From: CAWFKW01 sp963816535
GTDB taxonomy: Bacteria; Bacteroidota; Ignavibacteria; Tepidaquicellales; OLB5
Direction: 5' to 3'
DNA length: 64,000 nucleotides
NCBI GenBank assembly: GCA_963816535.1
Contig: CAWFKW010000006.1
Span: forward strand, 1 to 64,000
Part shown: positions 1 through 8,385 of the stretch, in pieces
Layout: every line of letters starts with the position of its first letter
Numbering within the stretch: the first letter of the stretch is position 1
Notes under the pieces: model-generated
The model's database searches: none
What the model was told of the DNA's origin: nothing
Seen by the model: the letters and a program-made list of their open reading frames with translations, nothing else
Translations under genes and position numbers: made by a program

Positions 1-1371
1 AATCCATTTTACCTGCGAGAACTTCGGCGATATTGAATTTGTGATTTGCGTCTGAGCATATGTTTCAGTATTAAGCATGTAAAGCTCGGCGGGCATATTT
101 ATGTAAGAATGTTTATAGAATAAATATTTGCCATCGGGTGAAATACTCAGGCTTTCAACGCCTCCCGGATCGAAGGAGACTTGTTTTGGATCTCCACCAT
201 CCAGGGATGTTTCATATATAAAATAATTCACAGGTGTTTCACGGTTCGCGGTAAAATACAGTTTGCCTTTTTCAACATTTACGGCCGATTCCAAAACGGT
301 GAAATTGCCGGGCGTTATGTTTTTAAAGCCTGTTCCGTCTTTGTTTATCCGATAAATATTGTTGTAGCCTGATATTTCAGATTCAAAAATAAAAGCATCG
401 CCGTTTAAGAACTCCATTGAAACAGAATGCCTTTCAAACCAGGCAGTATCCGATTCAGAATATATTTCCTTTATTCTTTTTTCCCGAACGCTGTAATTCA
501 GCAACTTTCTTGTGTGGCGGTCAGCCGCATCTGCGTTTATAATAATATTTGCTCCGTCGGGAGAGTACTTTGCTTCCTGAGTGAAATACTGAGGGTTATC
601 CGGCAGGCGTATTTCGTTAATCAAGCAGTATAGTGAGTCGGGTTTCCCGGATTTTACTTTCGGAGCCGCTTTAATTTCATATTCAAGAAGCTTTACTATC
701 GAGATCCCGCGTTTTTTATATTCGGCGGTCACACGTTCTTTGGTATAATCAGGGATCATATACGTTTCTTTGGAGGTATTGTTGTATCTCGCAAACAATA
801 TGCGTGCGCCGCCGCCGCGATTATTTGCAAACGCAATAATCTGGTATGATATAGAATCAGATTCATCAATAGTTAGCTGCAACTCTGTTGATGTTGCTTT
901 CGATGAATCAAACGAAAGCATAAAATAATTCCCGGATTTTCTGTAAATAACCAAATTGCCGAACACATGAGGGGAGTATTCATACTTTTCGCTTTCGGTA
1001 AGCCGGATGTCTTTTGTAAACAGCCTTGTTGAAGCAAAATCCTTTGAAATAAAAATGTCGCCGTCAATAACGGAAAGGGCGTCGCCGTTTGGAAGTATGG
1101 AAAATTCAGAAGGCGCCGAAGCGGTATCCGGATATTTACAAGTTTCGCCCGTTATATAATTGAAGTCGAACAAATAAAGGTTATCGGTGTAGTCATCGTT
1201 TCCGTAATAGTAAATTTTATCCGATCTAACGTTTATTTGTTCCAGAGAGGGGCGGGGATTAATGATGTTGGTATCCTGAAAGATGTAATCTAGCGTAAGA
1301 TCCTGCGCGGCAATAGATTGAGTTAATAACAGATTGAACAGAACAAATATTATTAACCGCAGATAAAGCAT
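1..1371 (-). CDS. S9 family (DPP-IV-like) serine peptidase, N-terminal part only, truncated by window edge
   Basis: An open frame runs on the minus strand from an ATG at 1371 to the window edge without a stop, giving about 457 residues. It begins with a hydrophobic signal peptide (LIIFVLFNLLLTQSIAAQ), so the product should be exported. The rest has beta-propeller character: repeated blades with 'SPDGKYLFYKHS' and 'AELYMLNTE' motifs, as in the N-terminal domain of dipeptidyl peptidase IV-type S9 enzymes. The catalytic alpha/beta-hydrolase domain would lie before position 1 and cannot be seen. Family known: cleavage of dipeptides from exported or imported peptides. It lies about 200 bp downstream of lysA on the same strand, separated by repeats. 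A TolB-like propeller protein without a hydrolase domain is the main alternative. Confidence 0.7.
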   Translation of the reverse strand, partial: MLYLRLIIFVLFNLLLTQSIAAQDLTLDYIFQDTNIINPRPSLEQINVRSDKIYYYGNDDYTDNLYLFDFNYITGETCKYPDTASAPSEFSILPNGDALSVIDGDIFISKDFASTRLFTKDIRLTESEKYEYSPHVFGNLVIYRKSGNYFMLSFDSSKATSTELQLTIDESDSISYQIIAFANNRGGGARILFARYNNTSKETYMIPDYTKERVTAEYKKRGISIVKLLEYEIKAAPKVKSGKPDSLYCLINEIRLPDNPQYFTQEAKYSPDGANIIINADAADRHTRKLLNYSVREKRIKEIYSESDTAWFERHSVSMEFLNGDAFIFESEISGYNNIYRINKDGTGFKNITPGNFTVLESAVNVEKGKLYFTANRETPVNYFIYETSLDGGDPKQVSFDPGGVESLSISPDGKYLFYKHSYINMPAELYMLNTETYAQTQITNSISPKFSQVKWI

Positions 1372-1390
1372 ATCAAAAAACTTTCTATTT

Positions 1391-1512
1391 ATATGTCGCC
1401 CCTACGTGGCTTTGCCTTCAGTTGCAATTATTACAAATATGTCGCCCCTACGTGGCTGGCAATATTAATATTTTTGAATTTCGGGCGGACACATAGGTCC
1501 GCCCCTACATAT
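1391..1512. repeat. Short direct repeats between the S9 peptidase and lysA genes
   Basis: A 21-bp unit beginning ATATGTCGCCCCTACG occurs identically at 1391-1411 and 1437-1457. A third, related and partly palindromic copy (GGCGGACACATAGGTCCGCC) lies at about 1482-1501. There is no coding potential here. This looks like a dispersed intergenic repeat family, in keeping with other short GC-rich repeats in this window. Confidence 0.7.
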
Positions 1513-1571
1513 AATTCAATAGAAATTCTATTAACCGTTTCGCTTCATTAGTCATAAGTAAACAGTCATTG

Positions 1572-2849
1572 CTAGTAGTGCAGTTCTTCCAGTTTTTCAC
1601 GCTCTCTTATCAGCCGGTACTTATCGCCATCAACAAGAATTTCTGCTGGGCGCAATCTTGCATTATAATTTGATGATAACGTATATCCGTAAGCGCCCGT
1701 TGTCATTACGGCAAATCTGTCGCCTCTTTCAAGCTTTTGAATGCTGCGTTTGACAGCAAGGAAATCGGATGTTTCGCAGACAGGCCCAACCACATCTACT
1801 GTTTCAAATCCTGTATCTTTTAAAGTCAATGGGACAACCTGGTGATAAGCCTGGTATAGACAGGGACGCATTAGATCGTTCATTCCTGTATCTGTAATCA
1901 CAAATTTTTTGAGTTCTCCCTCTTTTATATAAAGGACTTTTCCTGTAAGTACTCCGGCGTTTGCAACCAGCGAGCGGCCGGGTTCTATCACGAGCTTCTT
2001 ATTAAATTGCGAGAGTAATTTTATAACGGACTGTATATGCTCGCCAAGCGATGCATATTCTGAAATTTCATCCTCTTCGGTTGGTATATACCTGTGCGTA
2101 AGAACATTTTTGTACCTGACCCCGAAGCCGCCGCCAAAATTCAGGTAGCGGATATTGATTCCCATAGATTCAATTTTTGTAATCAGTGTGCCAAGGTATT
2201 CTACAGCTTCAATGTAAGGTTCTACTTCTGTTATCTGAGAACCGATATGCGAATGGATTCCTATAATATCAATAGCAGGAAGTACGCTTGCCTTTTTAAA
2301 CACATCAAGAATATTACGGCTATCTATTCCGAATTTATTTTCTTTCATTCCGGTTGTAATGTAAGGATGCGTTTTAGCATCTATATCAGGATTTACCCTG
2401 ATTGAAATTCTAGCGATAACTCCCAGCCTGTGCGCAATTTCTGAAATTACTTTTATTTCCTGTAGTGATTCAACCGTGAAATTGAATATATTTTCTTTCA
2501 GCGCATATTCAATTTCCTCATCGGTTTTCCCAACGCCTGTGAAAGTAATTTTATTTCTCAGGTAACCGAATTTTAATGCTAGATAAAGTTCCCCGCCCGA
2601 GGCAATTTCCGCCCCGGCGCCTTCTTCTGCGAGAAGCCTGAGGATCTCGGGATTTGAATTTGCTTTGATAGCATAGCAATTCAGAAAGTCAAGTTTTGAA
2701 TTAACCAGCGGCTGGTTAATCTCCCTGTAATTAGCCAGTATTTGGTTCTTGCTGTATATATAGAGAGGCGTGCCAAACTCCGCCGCTAAGTCTTCTACAA
2801 GCGAGTTCTCAGCGTACAGTCTGTTATCTTTAATATAAAAATGATTCAT
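1572..2849 (-). CDS. lysA: Diaminopimelate decarboxylase
   Basis: Converts meso-diaminopimelate to L-lysine plus CO2, the last step of lysine synthesis, using pyridoxal phosphate in the cytoplasm. The 425-aa length is normal for the family. Visible motifs are the PLP-lysine segment 'CYAIKANSNP' (Lys62), 'HSHIGSQIT', the phosphate-binding 'NFGGGFGVRY', 'EPGRSLVA' and the substrate/dimer-loop cysteine in 'GPVCETSDFLA'. The ATG at 2849 follows an AT-rich leader with a recognisable promoter at 2880-2907. The gene appears monocistronic: the next minus-strand gene is 200 bp downstream, beyond repeats, and the upstream gene ends at 2930. Identification is secure. Confidence 0.97.
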   Translation of the reverse strand: MNHFYIKDNRLYAENSLVEDLAAEFGTPLYIYSKNQILANYREINQPLVNSKLDFLNCYAIKANSNPEILRLLAEEGAGAEIASGGELYLALKFGYLRNKITFTGVGKTDEEIEYALKENIFNFTVESLQEIKVISEIAHRLGVIARISIRVNPDIDAKTHPYITTGMKENKFGIDSRNILDVFKKASVLPAIDIIGIHSHIGSQITEVEPYIEAVEYLGTLITKIESMGINIRYLNFGGGFGVRYKNVLTHRYIPTEEDEISEYASLGEHIQSVIKLLSQFNKKLVIEPGRSLVANAGVLTGKVLYIKEGELKKFVITDTGMNDLMRPCLYQAYHQVVPLTLKDTGFETVDVVGPVCETSDFLAVKRSIQKLERGDRFAVMTTGAYGYTLSSNYNARLRPAEILVDGDKYRLIREREKLEELHY

Positions 2850-2879
2850 AAAATAAATTAAATTTCATAATGAGTTGTA

Positions 2880-2907
2880 AATATAAGATAATTTAACATT
2901 AAGTCAA
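2880..2907 (-). promoter_or_regulatory. Predicted promoter of lysA
   Basis: On the minus strand TTGACT (2907-2902) is followed after 16 bp by TATATT (2885-2880), about 30 bp before the lysA start. The inverted pair GTCA-N7-TGAC at 2903-2917 overlaps the -35 element and could be an operator. The same -10 sequence recurs in other predicted promoters of this window. Confidence 0.6.
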
Positions 2908-2929
2908 TAAGCATGACAAGTTTTTTCAA

Positions 2930-4381
2930 TCATGGGGATTTGGGTTTCAGCATCTTGCCTATTATCAGTTCAAGCGTTCTCTTGAGTTCCATATCCGTTG
3001 ATTGAAGTTCATTTCTTAATAATTCTATTTCAGTGTAATCGTTGTTAACCCTTGCCTTTATAAGCCGGTTATAGAATGACAGAAATTTCAAAGCTCTCGA
3101 GCTTGCGTCTTCTGGTATCGACTTATTAACGGAAAGATAATGCTTAAACGCATCTATTTCAGAGAATATCGATTCATATTCGCCAAGTTCAAAAAATATT
3201 CTCAGCCTGTTGTACTTGATACGCATGTGATAATAGAAATCATCTACCCTGACCTTGGCAAAACCCTCCAGTGCTTTACGGTAATTTTCTTTTATCAATT
3301 CAATTAAGCTGATTGAAAAATTAAAAGCGTTGTTCCTTACTTCAGGGCTCAGCTTTGACCGGTAATCATTGATGAATTTTTCAGCCCAGATGTTTTCCCT
3401 GGCAGTCAGGGCAGTGTAAACAGTATCAAGGTATTGTCTTTCAGCCATAAATCCGTTTTCGAGCGGGTACAATTCATGTTTTATCATTTGGCTTACTATT
3501 TCAAAAGGTACATTTACAAATTTATTATTGCCGCCGTAAAAATGCCTTGATGCAAGTCCGTAAAGATCGGTTATGATAAGTGTTGCGTCTTCTTTATCTA
3601 TGCTGGGAAGATTTTCGTAGAACAGAAGTTTTGTTTTTGCAAAAAGTTTTTCATCAAGCGGCATCTCATCAAGATCCAGAAGATTTCTTAAAATTTCAAA
3701 AATAGGATACTCAGTATATTTTCTCTCATCAATAAATTCCAAAAGCTTCTGAAGAAATGTATAATCGAAGGCGTATCTTACATGTGTTCTTACTCCTTTC
3801 ATTATGGCGTAGTGTTTTATTAGCTTTAATACCGAATACCTTGTAAACAGTTCCGTTTCTTCAGAAAAGTCGGAATAGAATTTTTCTCTCTTGCCATATG
3901 GAGTTGTGAATTCATAGAAATTTCTCTTTGCCTTCACCATTAAGTGCCTTTCAAGGAAGTATCTGTTGTTGACTGTTTCAGACCTGTTAAGTTCTTCGTT
4001 AAGAGAAGTGAATTTTTTATCAAAATGTTTTTTTAATTTCCTTGAAGCCAGTTGATCTAAAACCAGCCTTCCGGATTGCATAGGGTTTTTCTCCATTTCA
4101 ATCTGCATAAGATAAGCTTCTCCAAGTTCATACATGAGATTGAATCTGCTCCTGATTTTTTTATCGTCATACTTTTTTTCACCCGGATAAAGGCGTTTAA
4201 ATACTGCCTGCTTATTAAGTGTCACCGGTGAAAAATCCGGATAATTTTCCTGAAGGATGTCATACAGCGATATGAGCTTAAGACTCTCATTAAAGAACGG
4301 AGAGCGAACAAATTTTCCAAACCCGTTTAGTTCTGTTTTTGAAAATGTTTTTATAAGCTGAATTAATTTAGAATTTTCCAT
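2930..4381 (-). CDS. Hypothetical protein, 483 aa
   Basis: I do not recognise the function. The product is a long, charged, largely helical soluble protein with no signal peptide or membrane segment. It has many Leu/Phe/Tyr-rich amphipathic stretches separated by charged loops, in the style of helical-repeat scaffolds (for example 'KFLSFYNRLIKARVNNDY' near the C-terminus). The start ATG at 4381 is the first in the frame. It lies 80 bp upstream of the lysA start on the same strand, but lysA has its own predicted promoter, so co-transcription is doubtful. A conserved lineage-specific protein is the safest label. Confidence 0.75.
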   Translation of the reverse strand: MENSKLIQLIKTFSKTELNGFGKFVRSPFFNESLKLISLYDILQENYPDFSPVTLNKQAVFKRLYPGEKKYDDKKIRSRFNLMYELGEAYLMQIEMEKNPMQSGRLVLDQLASRKLKKHFDKKFTSLNEELNRSETVNNRYFLERHLMVKAKRNFYEFTTPYGKREKFYSDFSEETELFTRYSVLKLIKHYAIMKGVRTHVRYAFDYTFLQKLLEFIDERKYTEYPIFEILRNLLDLDEMPLDEKLFAKTKLLFYENLPSIDKEDATLIITDLYGLASRHFYGGNNKFVNVPFEIVSQMIKHELYPLENGFMAERQYLDTVYTALTARENIWAEKFINDYRSKLSPEVRNNAFNFSISLIELIKENYRKALEGFAKVRVDDFYYHMRIKYNRLRIFFELGEYESIFSEIDAFKHYLSVNKSIPEDASSRALKFLSFYNRLIKARVNNDYTEIELLRNELQSTDMELKRTLELIIGKMLKPKSP

Positions 4382-4727
4382 AAATAATTCTCGTAAATGC
4401 TTGGGACAAATTCAACGAAGATACCTTAATTACTATCAAAAATCTACATTATTAGCAAATTCCGCACTAAACTGCTTACAACAAATAAATAAATTTCTCT
4501 TTGCATGGGTGGCTGCGGCAAATTAGATTTGCAGCAGTTAATCAAATGCGAGGTGAACACTTTTATCAAATCAGGATTTCTGTTTCTCAATATTCTGCCG
4601 GAAGGCGGGCGGGGAATTAACTATCCCTTCCTAAATGTATCACCTTGCATTTTATGCCTGCCTGAAGGCAGATGTGAACAAGTAAAATGAGTTATTTAGA
4701 CTAAATCAATTGAAAGGAAAATAAAAT
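4382..4727. other. Divergent intergenic region (346 bp) with GC-rich repeat fragments
   Basis: This lies between the divergent genes at 2930-4381 (minus) and 4728-6383 (plus). Two imperfect palindromic repeat fragments are visible, CTGCCGGAAGGCGGGCGG near 4599-4616 and GCCTGCCTGAAGGCAG near 4656-4671. A 61-codon open frame (4505-4690) covers them but looks like repeat-derived chance coding. An AAAGGAAAA ribosome-binding sequence precedes the 4728 start. I see no clear promoter. Confidence 0.5.
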
Positions 4728-6383
4728 ATGAAATCAATTACAATGATTTATTTTTTAGCGCCGGCTTTATTCCTGGCTTTGGCTTTAAGTTCCCATTCGC
4801 AGCCCACGTTGCAATGGGAAAGAACATACGACGGAGGAGCAACCCAACAGCCCCAGGACATGTTAAACGCCATGGTCCTGGACGGAAACGGTAATGTTTA
4901 TGTAACAGGACTTTGCGGAAATTCCGGATATGATAATGATATAATCACAATTAAGTACAACTCTTCAGGCGTACAACAGTGGCTCATGCGGTACCACAAT
5001 CCCGGCGGAGGCGTTACAGGCGCCGAGGCTGTTGCAATCGCGCTTGATAGCTCAGGGAATGTGTTCGTTTGCGGCAAAACAACAATTGCCAGCAACGCTC
5101 CGGATATCATTTTAATCAAATATAGTTCTTCAGGCGCTGAGCAGTGGGTAAAGATAACAGACGGAGGGGCCGTTGATTATGCTACATCTGTAGCCGCCGA
5201 TATATCAGGAAATAGTTATATTACGGGAGTCCTCTCCTCTGGTCCGACAATTTCCGATCTCTTTACGAGAAAATACGACCCCTCGGGAAATATTATTTGG
5301 ACAAGAACATTTGACCTGGCTGCTCAAGGCAGCGTTGGAACCTCGTTGGTATTGAACAATTCAGGAAATGTATTTGTAACAGGTTATACTGATTTGGGAA
5401 CCCACTTCAATGTAGTAACTATTAAATACAGTCCTAACGGCGATAGTTTATGGACAAGAATTTTTTCCAATGGACAGCCTAATTCTTATGGAGATTGTTA
5501 TGGAACCCAGGTTGTTGTCAATCCAAATGGCGATGTTTTTATAGGCGGTAATTCAGGAGACAGCCAAAACGGAGTTAATTATTTGACATTGAAATATAGT
5601 TCATCGGGGATAATTCAGTGGAGCAAATACTATCACGGACTTGTGGTCAGCGACGATGAAGTGACTGATATAAAGCCGGATAATCTTGGTAACGTATATG
5701 TTACGGGCAAAAGTTTTAATCAGTCAAATAATGCGGACTATGTCACAATAAAGTACAATTCAACGGGAAACCAGGTTTGGCTGTCCAGATACAATGGCAC
5801 AGGGAATGGCGATGACGTTCCATATTCGCTGGCTCTGGATAATTCGGGAGCGGCTTACATAACAGGATCCGCTCTTTTTGCCGCCACAAGTCAGGATATA
5901 GTGACAATTAAATATGACAGCAGCGGCTCTCAGATTTGGTTGGTAAATTTTAACGGAGTGGTGGCAAATGGCATTGACCAGGGTCACAGTGTTGCCGTAG
6001 CCCCGGGGGGAAACGTAATTGTGGCGGGTTACAGCCAGGGGGCTAATACCGGCGATGATTGTACGACTATCATGTATTCGCAGCCGTTTGGAATCCGGCA
6101 AATATCTAACCAGGTTCCTTCAGCTTTCAAATTGACTCAAAACTACCCCAATCCGTTTAATCCATCTACCAAAATAAATTTCGCTTTACCTAAACCGGAA
6201 CTTGTTAAGATTGTCGTTTATGATATTCTTGGAAGGGAAGTTGCGACTCTTGTAAATGAAAACTTAAAGCCTGGGGCATACCTGGTTGATTGGAACGCCT
6301 CAAATTATTCAAGCGGGGTGTATTTTTACCGACTTGAAACCGACGGATTTATCGAAACAAAGAAAATGATTTTAGTAAAGTGA
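4728..6383 (+). CDS. Secreted SBBP-repeat protein with type IX secretion C-terminal sorting domain
   Basis: A 551-aa exported protein. Residues 1-24 form a signal peptide ending near 'SSHSQ'. About seven SBBP-type beta-propeller repeats follow, each with 'GNVYVTG' then 'TIKYNSSG..QW' (for example around residues 60-90 and 335-355). From about residue 465 comes a canonical T9SS type-A sorting domain: 'LTQNYPNPFNPSTKINF', 'VVYDILGREVATLV', 'SGVYFYRLET' and a basic end. Family knowledge: such proteins cross the outer membrane through the T9SS and are processed by PorU, encoded at 21128 here. The ligand or role of the propeller is unknown. It is a single-gene unit ending at a strong bidirectional terminator at 6421-6446. 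Confidence 0.9.
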   Translation: MKSITMIYFLAPALFLALALSSHSQPTLQWERTYDGGATQQPQDMLNAMVLDGNGNVYVTGLCGNSGYDNDIITIKYNSSGVQQWLMRYHNPGGGVTGAEAVAIALDSSGNVFVCGKTTIASNAPDIILIKYSSSGAEQWVKITDGGAVDYATSVAADISGNSYITGVLSSGPTISDLFTRKYDPSGNIIWTRTFDLAAQGSVGTSLVLNNSGNVFVTGYTDLGTHFNVVTIKYSPNGDSLWTRIFSNGQPNSYGDCYGTQVVVNPNGDVFIGGNSGDSQNGVNYLTLKYSSSGIIQWSKYYHGLVVSDDEVTDIKPDNLGNVYVTGKSFNQSNNADYVTIKYNSTGNQVWLSRYNGTGNGDDVPYSLALDNSGAAYITGSALFAATSQDIVTIKYDSSGSQIWLVNFNGVVANGIDQGHSVAVAPGGNVIVAGYSQGANTGDDCTTIMYSQPFGIRQISNQVPSAFKLTQNYPNPFNPSTKINFALPKPELVKIVVYDILGREVATLVNENLKPGAYLVDWNASNYSSGVYFYRLETDGFIETKKMILVK

Positions 6384-6420
6384 ACGGCGTGGCGCGGCAT
6401 TGAATACAAGGGTAAAGAAA

Positions 6421-6446
6421 AAAGTCCGGCTTTAACGCCGGACTTT
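6421..6446. terminator. Bidirectional rho-independent terminator
   Basis: A perfect 10-bp stem, AAAGTCCGGC (6421-6430) with GCCGGACTTT (6437-6446), and a 6-nt loop. It has an A-tract on the left and T residues on the right, and sits between the convergent genes ending at 6383 (plus) and 6492 (minus), so it can serve both. Confidence 0.85.
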
Positions 6447-6491
6447 AGCTTCCCCTTACAAATATTTGTCGTGTATATTTTGATTCACCAT

Positions 6492-6902
6492 CTAAAACAA
6501 TTCTTTGCTCAACAATGCATATTCATTAGCCAGTTCTTCTTTCGCTTTTGTTAAAATGCATGTAACCTCTTTCATTGCGCTTACCTGTTTATCGCTGTCC
6601 ACAAATTTTCCGATTTGTCTCCAAAGACTTTCTTCAAGGATGTTTATCGCGGTCTGCACTTCATTGATCTCGAATCCTGATTCATATCTTTCTTCCGAAA
6701 CCCTTTCCATAAACTTAACCATTTGGTCGCATGAGCCTGCCTCAACGCACTCTATCAAAGTGTGGAAAAGTTTCATAAGTCTTATTCTGATATTTTCAGG
6801 GTTAAGTTTCTTATAATGCTTTAAATTGGACCTGACAAGATTATCCGTGGAATCCAGCAGTATCATATCAGGCTTGTTGTGCAAAAGTTCTATCAGCGTC
6901 AT
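6492..6902 (-). CDS. RsbRD N-terminal-like helical sensor domain protein, 136 aa
   Basis: A small all-helical cytoplasmic protein. The pattern 'LFHTLIECVEAG' followed by 'ERYESGFEINEVQTAINILEE' matches the RsbRD/RsbT co-antagonist N-terminal domain found on stress and redox sensors: a four-helix fold with an 'R..GF.l.Ev' motif. Here it stands alone with no attached kinase or STAS domain. The ATG at 6902 is preceded by an AAGGAG ribosome-binding site. Its promoter carries an FNR/CRP-type dyad (6973-6986) placed as an activator site, so oxygen-, nitric-oxide- or redox-dependent expression is a reasonable inference. Family assignment is by pattern only; an unrelated helical bundle is possible. 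Confidence 0.6.
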   Translation of the reverse strand: MTLIELLHNKPDMILLDSTDNLVRSNLKHYKKLNPENIRIRLMKLFHTLIECVEAGSCDQMVKFMERVSEERYESGFEINEVQTAINILEESLWRQIGKFVDSDKQVSAMKEVTCILTKAKEELANEYALLSKELF

Positions 6903-7210
6903 TTGAGTAATCTCCTTAGTATTAACGTTTTTTTCTTACATACAAAATTAAGAAGAAATGCCCGGCTGAAATATGACGCAGGTCATGAAATCAAATGATT
7001 TTAAGCAGGTTAGTCTAAGGTCTTATAAACCGCTATTTTTTTGATAATTTATGCCTTTTTGAGCCTTTGCATCAGGCAAAAGCCCGAAATATTAACTGAT
7101 TTTCGGCTTTAAAACCGCCCTCAATTTCATTTATGTTTAATAATGGTTATTTTTGTTTTCCGCAGCCTGATTTTTAGCTGTAAACCATACATAATTTTTC
7201 ACAGCATTTA
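6903..7210. other. Divergent promoter region (308 bp)
   Basis: This holds the FNR-type dyad and TAnnTTTG promoter of the minus-strand gene (6943-6986). It also has an imperfect hairpin at about 7078-7110 (AAAGCCCGAAAT with ATTTTCGGCTTT) and a plus-strand TATTTTTG at 7148-7155 that could be the -7 element for the gene starting at 7211. Confidence 0.5.
6943..6986 (-). promoter_or_regulatory. FNR/CRP-family dyad plus TAnnTTTG promoter
   Basis: The palindrome ATGAC-GCAG-GTCAT occupies 6973-6986. On the minus strand TAATTTTG (6950-6943) matches the Bacteroidota TAnnTTTG element. The distance from the dyad centre to the last base of TAnnTTTG is 36.5 bp, which puts the dyad about 43 bp upstream of the expected transcription start, as in class II activation by FNR/CRP proteins. 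The same arrangement recurs at 62030-62073. Confidence 0.65.
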
Positions 7211-8194
7211 TTGAATACCAACGGAGAAATAAATAGCGCCCTGAAGTCATTTTTGAACTCACTGGTTGATTATGCCGGCCTTTTTCCGCCTGCGAGCCTT
7301 AATCTTGCTCAGGCGTTCAATAATTACATTATGTACCTTCAGGGAGATTACAGCTGGGCGTTATCACGATTTGTTATTCCCGCAAAGAAGCTCCCGGAAC
7401 TTGAAGAGCTTATGGGGCAAATTAAATATCCCAAAGACCTGATCTTGCCGTTCTCAGTTCTGGCTACAAACCCGGAAGGCGTTAATGATTTTGAAAAGCA
7501 TCTTGAACGTGATATAGAACTTATCGGAGAATTTGCCGGGAAATTTGGGTCACGGGTTAAAACCGATGTTTTGGAATTGCGGCTGCCGGCCGATGCAGTG
7601 GAAGGAAGCTCAAAAGATCTGAGCGGTCTGATGAAAACTGTAACGGATAGTTTCAAAGACAAGCTTAACATGAATGTGACCGCGTTCTACGAAGCGGCGC
7701 TGAAAGGGGATTTTGAAAACAGGGTAATAAAAGCAGCCGAGGCAATCAGCTTTCAGAACGGTTCATCGCGTAATGCAGGATTTAAGCTTAGAACAGGAGG
7801 CGTTGAGGCTGCCGCTTTCCCCGCGCCCGGGGAAATTTCATTTGCTTTGATAACGTGTATTGAATATGACGTCCCGATGAAATGCACAGCGGGGCTGCAC
7901 CATCCAATCAGGCATTATGACGAATCACTACAAACAAATATGCACGGATTCTTAAATGTGTTTGGCGCAGGTATTTTCGCCCAGGTATGCAACCTTGATG
8001 AAGATGAAACTTTGCAGATATTAACTGAAGAGGACCCGTATGCATTTCATTTTACAGAAGAAGGAATTGAAATCAATGACTTTGTAGTTTCAAAAAAAGA
8101 TTTAGAGCTTTCCAGAAAGAAGTTTATGTTATCTTACGGCAGCTGCAGTTTTGATGACCCGATAAATGACCTGAAGACCATGGAGCTCTTGTAA
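7211..8194 (+). CDS. Hypothetical protein, 327 aa, upstream of fumarylacetoacetase
   Basis: I do not recognise a named family. The product is soluble, with no signal peptide or membrane span. It opens with 'LVDYAGLFPPASLNL' and later has 'MKCTAGLHHPIRHYD', whose conserved-looking His/Asp residues suggest an enzyme, possibly a TIM-barrel-like fold. The start is TTG at 7211, with no good Shine-Dalgarno sequence and no nearby ATG, so the start is uncertain. It lies 190 bp upstream of fahA on the same strand, with dispersed repeats between them. A role linked to aromatic amino-acid breakdown is only an inference from position. Confidence 0.75.
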   Translation: MNTNGEINSALKSFLNSLVDYAGLFPPASLNLAQAFNNYIMYLQGDYSWALSRFVIPAKKLPELEELMGQIKYPKDLILPFSVLATNPEGVNDFEKHLERDIELIGEFAGKFGSRVKTDVLELRLPADAVEGSSKDLSGLMKTVTDSFKDKLNMNVTAFYEAALKGDFENRVIKAAEAISFQNGSSRNAGFKLRTGGVEAAAFPAPGEISFALITCIEYDVPMKCTAGLHHPIRHYDESLQTNMHGFLNVFGAGIFAQVCNLDEDETLQILTEEDPYAFHFTEEGIEINDFVVSKKDLELSRKKFMLSYGSCSFDDPINDLKTMELL

Positions 8195-8276
8195 TCAATT
8201 AACAATTAGCAATTATCAATTACGAATTCAAGAATAGCAATAACAAACCCTTGTCAGCCTGAGCGGAGACGAAGGC
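8195..8276. repeat. Dispersed repeat fragments upstream of fahA
   Basis: Directly after the stop codon is an AT-rich unit containing TTAACAATTAGCA (8199-8211), repeated at 14882-14894. At 8252-8276 lies a GC-richer segment beginning TTGTCAGCCTGAGCGGAGAC, which resembles a dispersed intergenic repeat seen in many Bacteroidota/Chlorobiota genomes. Confidence 0.6.
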
Positions 8277-8385
8277 AATTTTAAGGATCAAATAGTAAAT
8301 ATCAATTAGGTAATGCAGCAGAAATAATTATCAATATACTCTAATTTTTTCATCAGGATTATCATCTCAAGAAAGAATTAACAAC

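Noticed and set aside
1391..1512. CRISPR-like array
   Set aside because: Only two identical units and one partial copy with irregular spacing and no spacer pattern; no cas genes nearby.
4505..4690. 61-codon open frame in the 4382-4727 gap
   Set aside because: It spans palindromic repeat fragments, has an atypical Gly/Cys-rich composition and lacks a convincing ribosome-binding site.
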